Under the pieces are notes generated by a model. That model saw only the letters and a program-made list of their open reading frames with translations, was not told the origin of the DNA and did no database searches. The position numbers and the translations under genes are program-made. Positions 61,687 through 64,000 of a DNA stretch of 64,000 nucleotides are shown piece after piece (position 1 is the stretch's first letter; each line of letters opens with the position of its first letter). This DNA comes from Aquibium sp. ELW1220 (GTDB taxonomy: Bacteria > Pseudomonadota > Alphaproteobacteria > Rhizobiales > Rhizobiaceae): assembly GCF_030398385.1 (NCBI RefSeq), contig NZ_JAOAOQ010000003.1, positions 167,456 to 231,455 on the forward strand, in the 5' to 3' direction.

Positions 61687-62815
61687 TCAGTCGATGTCCT
61701 CGACGGTCGTGACGCCGCCATCGATCCTCTGCGACAGCGAAGCTTCCATGAAGTCGTCGAGGTCGCCGTCGAGCACGCCCTGCGGATTGGTGCTCTCCAC
61801 GCCGGTGCGCAGGTCCTTCACGAGCTGGTAGGGCTGCAGCACGTAGGACCGGATCTGGTGGCCCCAGCCGATGTCGGACTTCGACGCCTCGGTCGCGTTG
61901 GCCGCTTCCTCGCGCTTTTGCAGTTCCACCTCGTAGAGGCGCGAGCGCAGCATCTCCCAGGCCTTGGCCTTGTTCTTGTGCTGCGAGCGCTCCTGCTGGC
62001 ACGACACGGCGATGCCGGTCGCCAGATGGGTGATGCGGACGGCCGAATCGGTGGTGTTGATGTGCTGGCCGCCCGAGCCCGAGGCGCGATAGGTGTCGAT
62101 GCGCACGTCGGACTCCGAGACCTCGATCTCGATGGTGTCGTCGATGACCGGATAGACCCAGATGCTCGAGAACGAGGTGTGGCGGCGCGCATTGCTGTCG
62201 AAGGGCGAGATGCGCACCAGCCGGTGCACGCCGGACTCGGTCTTCAGCCAGCCATAGGCGTTGTGGCCCTTGATCAGCAGGGTGGCCGACTTGATGCCGG
62301 CCTCCTCGCCGTCATGCATCTCGAGCACTTCGACCTTGAACTTCCGCCGCTCGGCCCAGCGCGTGTACATGCGCAGGAGCATGTTGGCCCAGTCCTGGCT
62401 CTCGGTGCCGCCGGCTCCGGCATGCACTTCGAGATAGGTGTCGTTCTTGTCGGCCTCGCCCGACAGCAGCGTCTCGATCTGGCGCGCAGCGATCTCGGCC
62501 CGCAGCTCGCGGATGGAGGCCTCGGCCTCGCCGACGACCGACTGGTCGCCCTCCTCCTCGCCGAGCTCGATCAGGCCGATGCCGTCGTCGAGCTGGGCGG
62601 AGAGCCGCCGGATGGCCGCGATCTGGTCCTCGAGCGACTGGCGCTCGCGCATCAGGTCCTGCGCCTTCTGGGGATCGTTCCACAGCTCGCCGTCCTCGGC
62701 GAGCATGTTCAGGTAGTCTAGTCTCTTGTGGGCCTGATCCCAGTCAAAGATGCCTCCTCAGCAGGCCGATGCCCTGCTGGATCTCGTTGACGAGGTTCTG
62801 GGTTTCCGCGCGCAT
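61687..62815 (-). CDS. prfB: Peptide chain release factor 2, made by +1 frameshift
   Basis: Release factor recognising UGA and UAA. The first 23 codons (from ATG 62815, [19 protein letters not shown]...) end at an in-frame TGA (62744-62746). A +1 shift at CTT-TGA-C enters the main frame, [13 protein letters not shown]... to the stop at 61687. The specificity tripeptide SPF ([15 protein letters not shown]) and the catalytic GGQ ([16 protein letters not shown]) are intact. It lies downstream of a class A penicillin-binding protein gene. Confidence 0.96.
62743..62758 (-). promoter_or_regulatory. Programmed +1 frameshift site of prfB
   Basis: On the minus strand AGGAGG (62753-62758) lies three bases before CTT, followed by TGA and C. 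The internal Shine-Dalgarno-like element, slippery CTT and poor UGA-C stop context are the canonical prfB autoregulatory signal: low RF2 slows termination and favours the shift. Confidence 0.95.
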
Positions 62816-62861
62816 GGCAGTTCGCCTGCTCTTCCTGACTGGATCTGATGGGTGATGAATC

Positions 62862-62891
62862 GCGGCGGACCATATTTCCATGGTCCGCCGC
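62862..62891. terminator. Strong hairpin between the penicillin-binding protein gene and prfB
   Basis: GCGGCGGACCAT (62862-62873) pairs perfectly with ATGGTCCGCCGC (62880-62891) around a 6-nt loop, 57 bp past the penicillin-binding protein stop. There is no T-run on either side, so it may attenuate read-through or stabilise the mRNA 3' end. Confidence 0.6.
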
Positions 62892-62948
62892 TGTAAAGGT
62901 GACGCGAAGGCTTCGGTGGTGTGGTGCCGATGCGCCGGGCCGCAGCGG

Positions 62949-64000
62949 TCAGTAGAGACCGCCGCCGCCCGTCGAGATGGCGCGGCTCGCCGAGGGCGAG
63001 ATGGCGGCGCCTTCCACCGAGTCGCCGAACTCGCCGCCGATGATGGAATAGGAATCGGCAGGCCCGGTGCCGGGCTTGAAGGCTTCCATGATCACGCCCG
63101 CCTCGCCTTCGTAGGCCTGCATGCCGGTCTGGCGGTTGATCGGGATCAGCTTCATGCCCTGCGGAATCTGGAAGTCGACCGGACGCATGTCCTTCAGCGC
63201 TTCGGCCATGAACTCCTTGAAGATCGGCGCCGCGAGGCCGCCGCCCGTCGAGCCCTTGCCCATCGGCGAGGGCTGGTCGTAGCCGAGGTAGACGCCGACG
63301 ACGATGTCGGGCGTGAAGCCGATGAACCAGGCGTCCTTCTCGTCGTTGGTGGTGCCGGTCTTGCCGGCGATCGGCCGGCCGAGCTCGGCGATGGTGGTGG
63401 CCGTGCCGCGCTGCACCACGCCCTGCATCATCGAAGTGATCTGGTAGGCCGTCATCGGGTCGAGCACCTGCTCGGCAGTGTCGATCAGCTCCGGTTCTCC
63501 CTGGCCGCGCCATTCGGCGGCGTTGCAGCCCTCGCAGCCGCGATCGTCGTGCTTGTAGACGGTCTTGCCGTAGCGATCCTGAATGCGGTCGATGAGCGAC
63601 GGCTTGATCGACTTGCCGCCATTGGCGAAGACCGAATAGGCCGACACCATGCGCATGACCGTCGTCTCGCCCGAGCCGAGCGACATGGCGATGTGCGGCG
63701 GCATGCGGTCGTAGACGCCGAAGCGCTCGGCATATTCGGCCACCAGCGGCATGCCCATGTCGTTGGCCAGCCGCACCGTCATCAGGTTTCGCGAGCGCTC
63801 GATGCCCGCCCGCAGCGTCGAGGGGCCGGCGGCCTGCCCGCCATAATTCTTCGGCGACCAGACCTCGTTGCCGATGGTGATGGTGATGGGACCGTCGAGC
63901 ACCACGGAGGCCGGCGTGTAGCCATTGTCGAGCGCGGCGGCGTAGAGGATCGGCTTGAACGACGAGCCCGGCTGGCGCATCGCCTGGGTGGCGCGGTTGA
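62949..64000 (-). CDS. mrcA: Class A penicillin-binding protein (PBP1A type), C-terminal part
   Basis: The gene runs off the right edge, so only the transpeptidase domain is seen (about 350 residues). Its active-site motifs are complete: SxxK in PGSSFKPILYAAAL, SxN in IERSRNLMTVRLA and KTG in IAGKTGTTNDEKDAWFIG. The insert DRGCEGCNAAEWRGQG and the Gly-rich end STGGGGLY are typical of alphaproteobacterial PBP1A. The enzyme cross-links peptidoglycan in the periplasm; the glycosyltransferase domain would be outside the window. Confidence 0.94.
   Translation of the reverse strand, partial: NRATQAMRQPGSSFKPILYAAALDNGYTPASVVLDGPITITIGNEVWSPKNYGGQAAGPSTLRAGIERSRNLMTVRLANDMGMPLVAEYAERFGVYDRMPPHIAMSLGSGETTVMRMVSAYSVFANGGKSIKPSLIDRIQDRYGKTVYKHDDRGCEGCNAAEWRGQGEPELIDTAEQVLDPMTAYQITSMMQGVVQRGTATTIAELGRPIAGKTGTTNDEKDAWFIGFTPDIVVGVYLGYDQPSPMGKGSTGGGLAAPIFKEFMAEALKDMRPVDFQIPQGMKLIPINRQTGMQAYEGEAGVIMEAFKPGTGPADSYSIIGGEFGDSVEGAAISPSASRAISTGGGGLY

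Overview
The window is GC-rich chromosomal DNA from an alphaproteobacterium of the Rhizobiales, most likely Phyllobacteriaceae (Mesorhizobium-like). The main reasons are a suf operon led by a second cysteine desulfurase, a class I polyhydroxyalkanoate synthase, a DUF1127-type small protein, and two families of dispersed palindromic repeats. Repeats at the sufS start also encode the DPRDKPEDD-type peptide often seen in rhizobial proteins. This placement rests on recognition of families, not on a search.

Layout. 1-6.6 kb: isochorismatase-like hydrolase (cut by the window edge), hexapeptide acetyltransferase, CreA, a 47-residue membrane peptide, SCO-type copper chaperone, prmA, a DUF1127-like small protein and an M24 aminopeptidase P. 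6.7-9.3 kb: a small accessory patch with an unknown gene, a parD antitoxin behind a perfect operator palindrome, a parE toxin cut to 15 codons, a secreted protein, then flavin reductase and nitroreductase. 9.4-29.7 kb: ordinary genes (lysophospholipid acyltransferase, thrS, yidD, an IscU-like scaffold, folE, hisI, patatin, recJ, alcohol dehydrogenase, glpX, LytTR regulator, hom, aminotransferase, phaC, M15 peptidase). A HepT/MntA toxin-antitoxin pair is spliced between the IscU-like gene and yidD. 29.8-41.7 kb: tRNA-Glu(TTC) and an 11.8-kb integrated element. 41.9-64 kb: map, radC, methyltransferase, the suf operon, anmK, tyrS, a large AsmA-like protein, bcp, a DUF455 protein, an M23 peptidase, prfB with a programmed frameshift, and the 3' part of a class A penicillin-binding protein gene.

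The integrated element is the most unusual part. It is bounded by a perfect 53-bp direct repeat of the 3' half of tRNA-Glu (29853-29905 and 41676-41728). From the right end it carries a tyrosine integrase, an AlpA/Xis-like HTH protein and a run of overlapping small genes. These lead to a RepA-like AAA ATPase, which is followed by a helically phased array of eight 9-bp iterons and a strong hairpin. Beyond this candidate origin lies a phage-like operon ending in an 865-residue protein with a phage-tail-lysozyme domain. No capsid, portal, large terminase or tail gene is visible. A ribbon-helix-helix gene at the left end has GTGGTATCA-type sites at its own start, and the same motif recurs in front of the phage-like operon, which suggests one repressor controls both. 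Together this looks like a phage satellite or mini-prophage of a kind I cannot match to a named family.

The suf operon reads sufS2-sufB-(coiled-coil orphan)-sufC-sufD-sufS-DUF59. The sufA gene that usually closes it in rhizobia is absent, and a convergent methyltransferase gene abuts the end.
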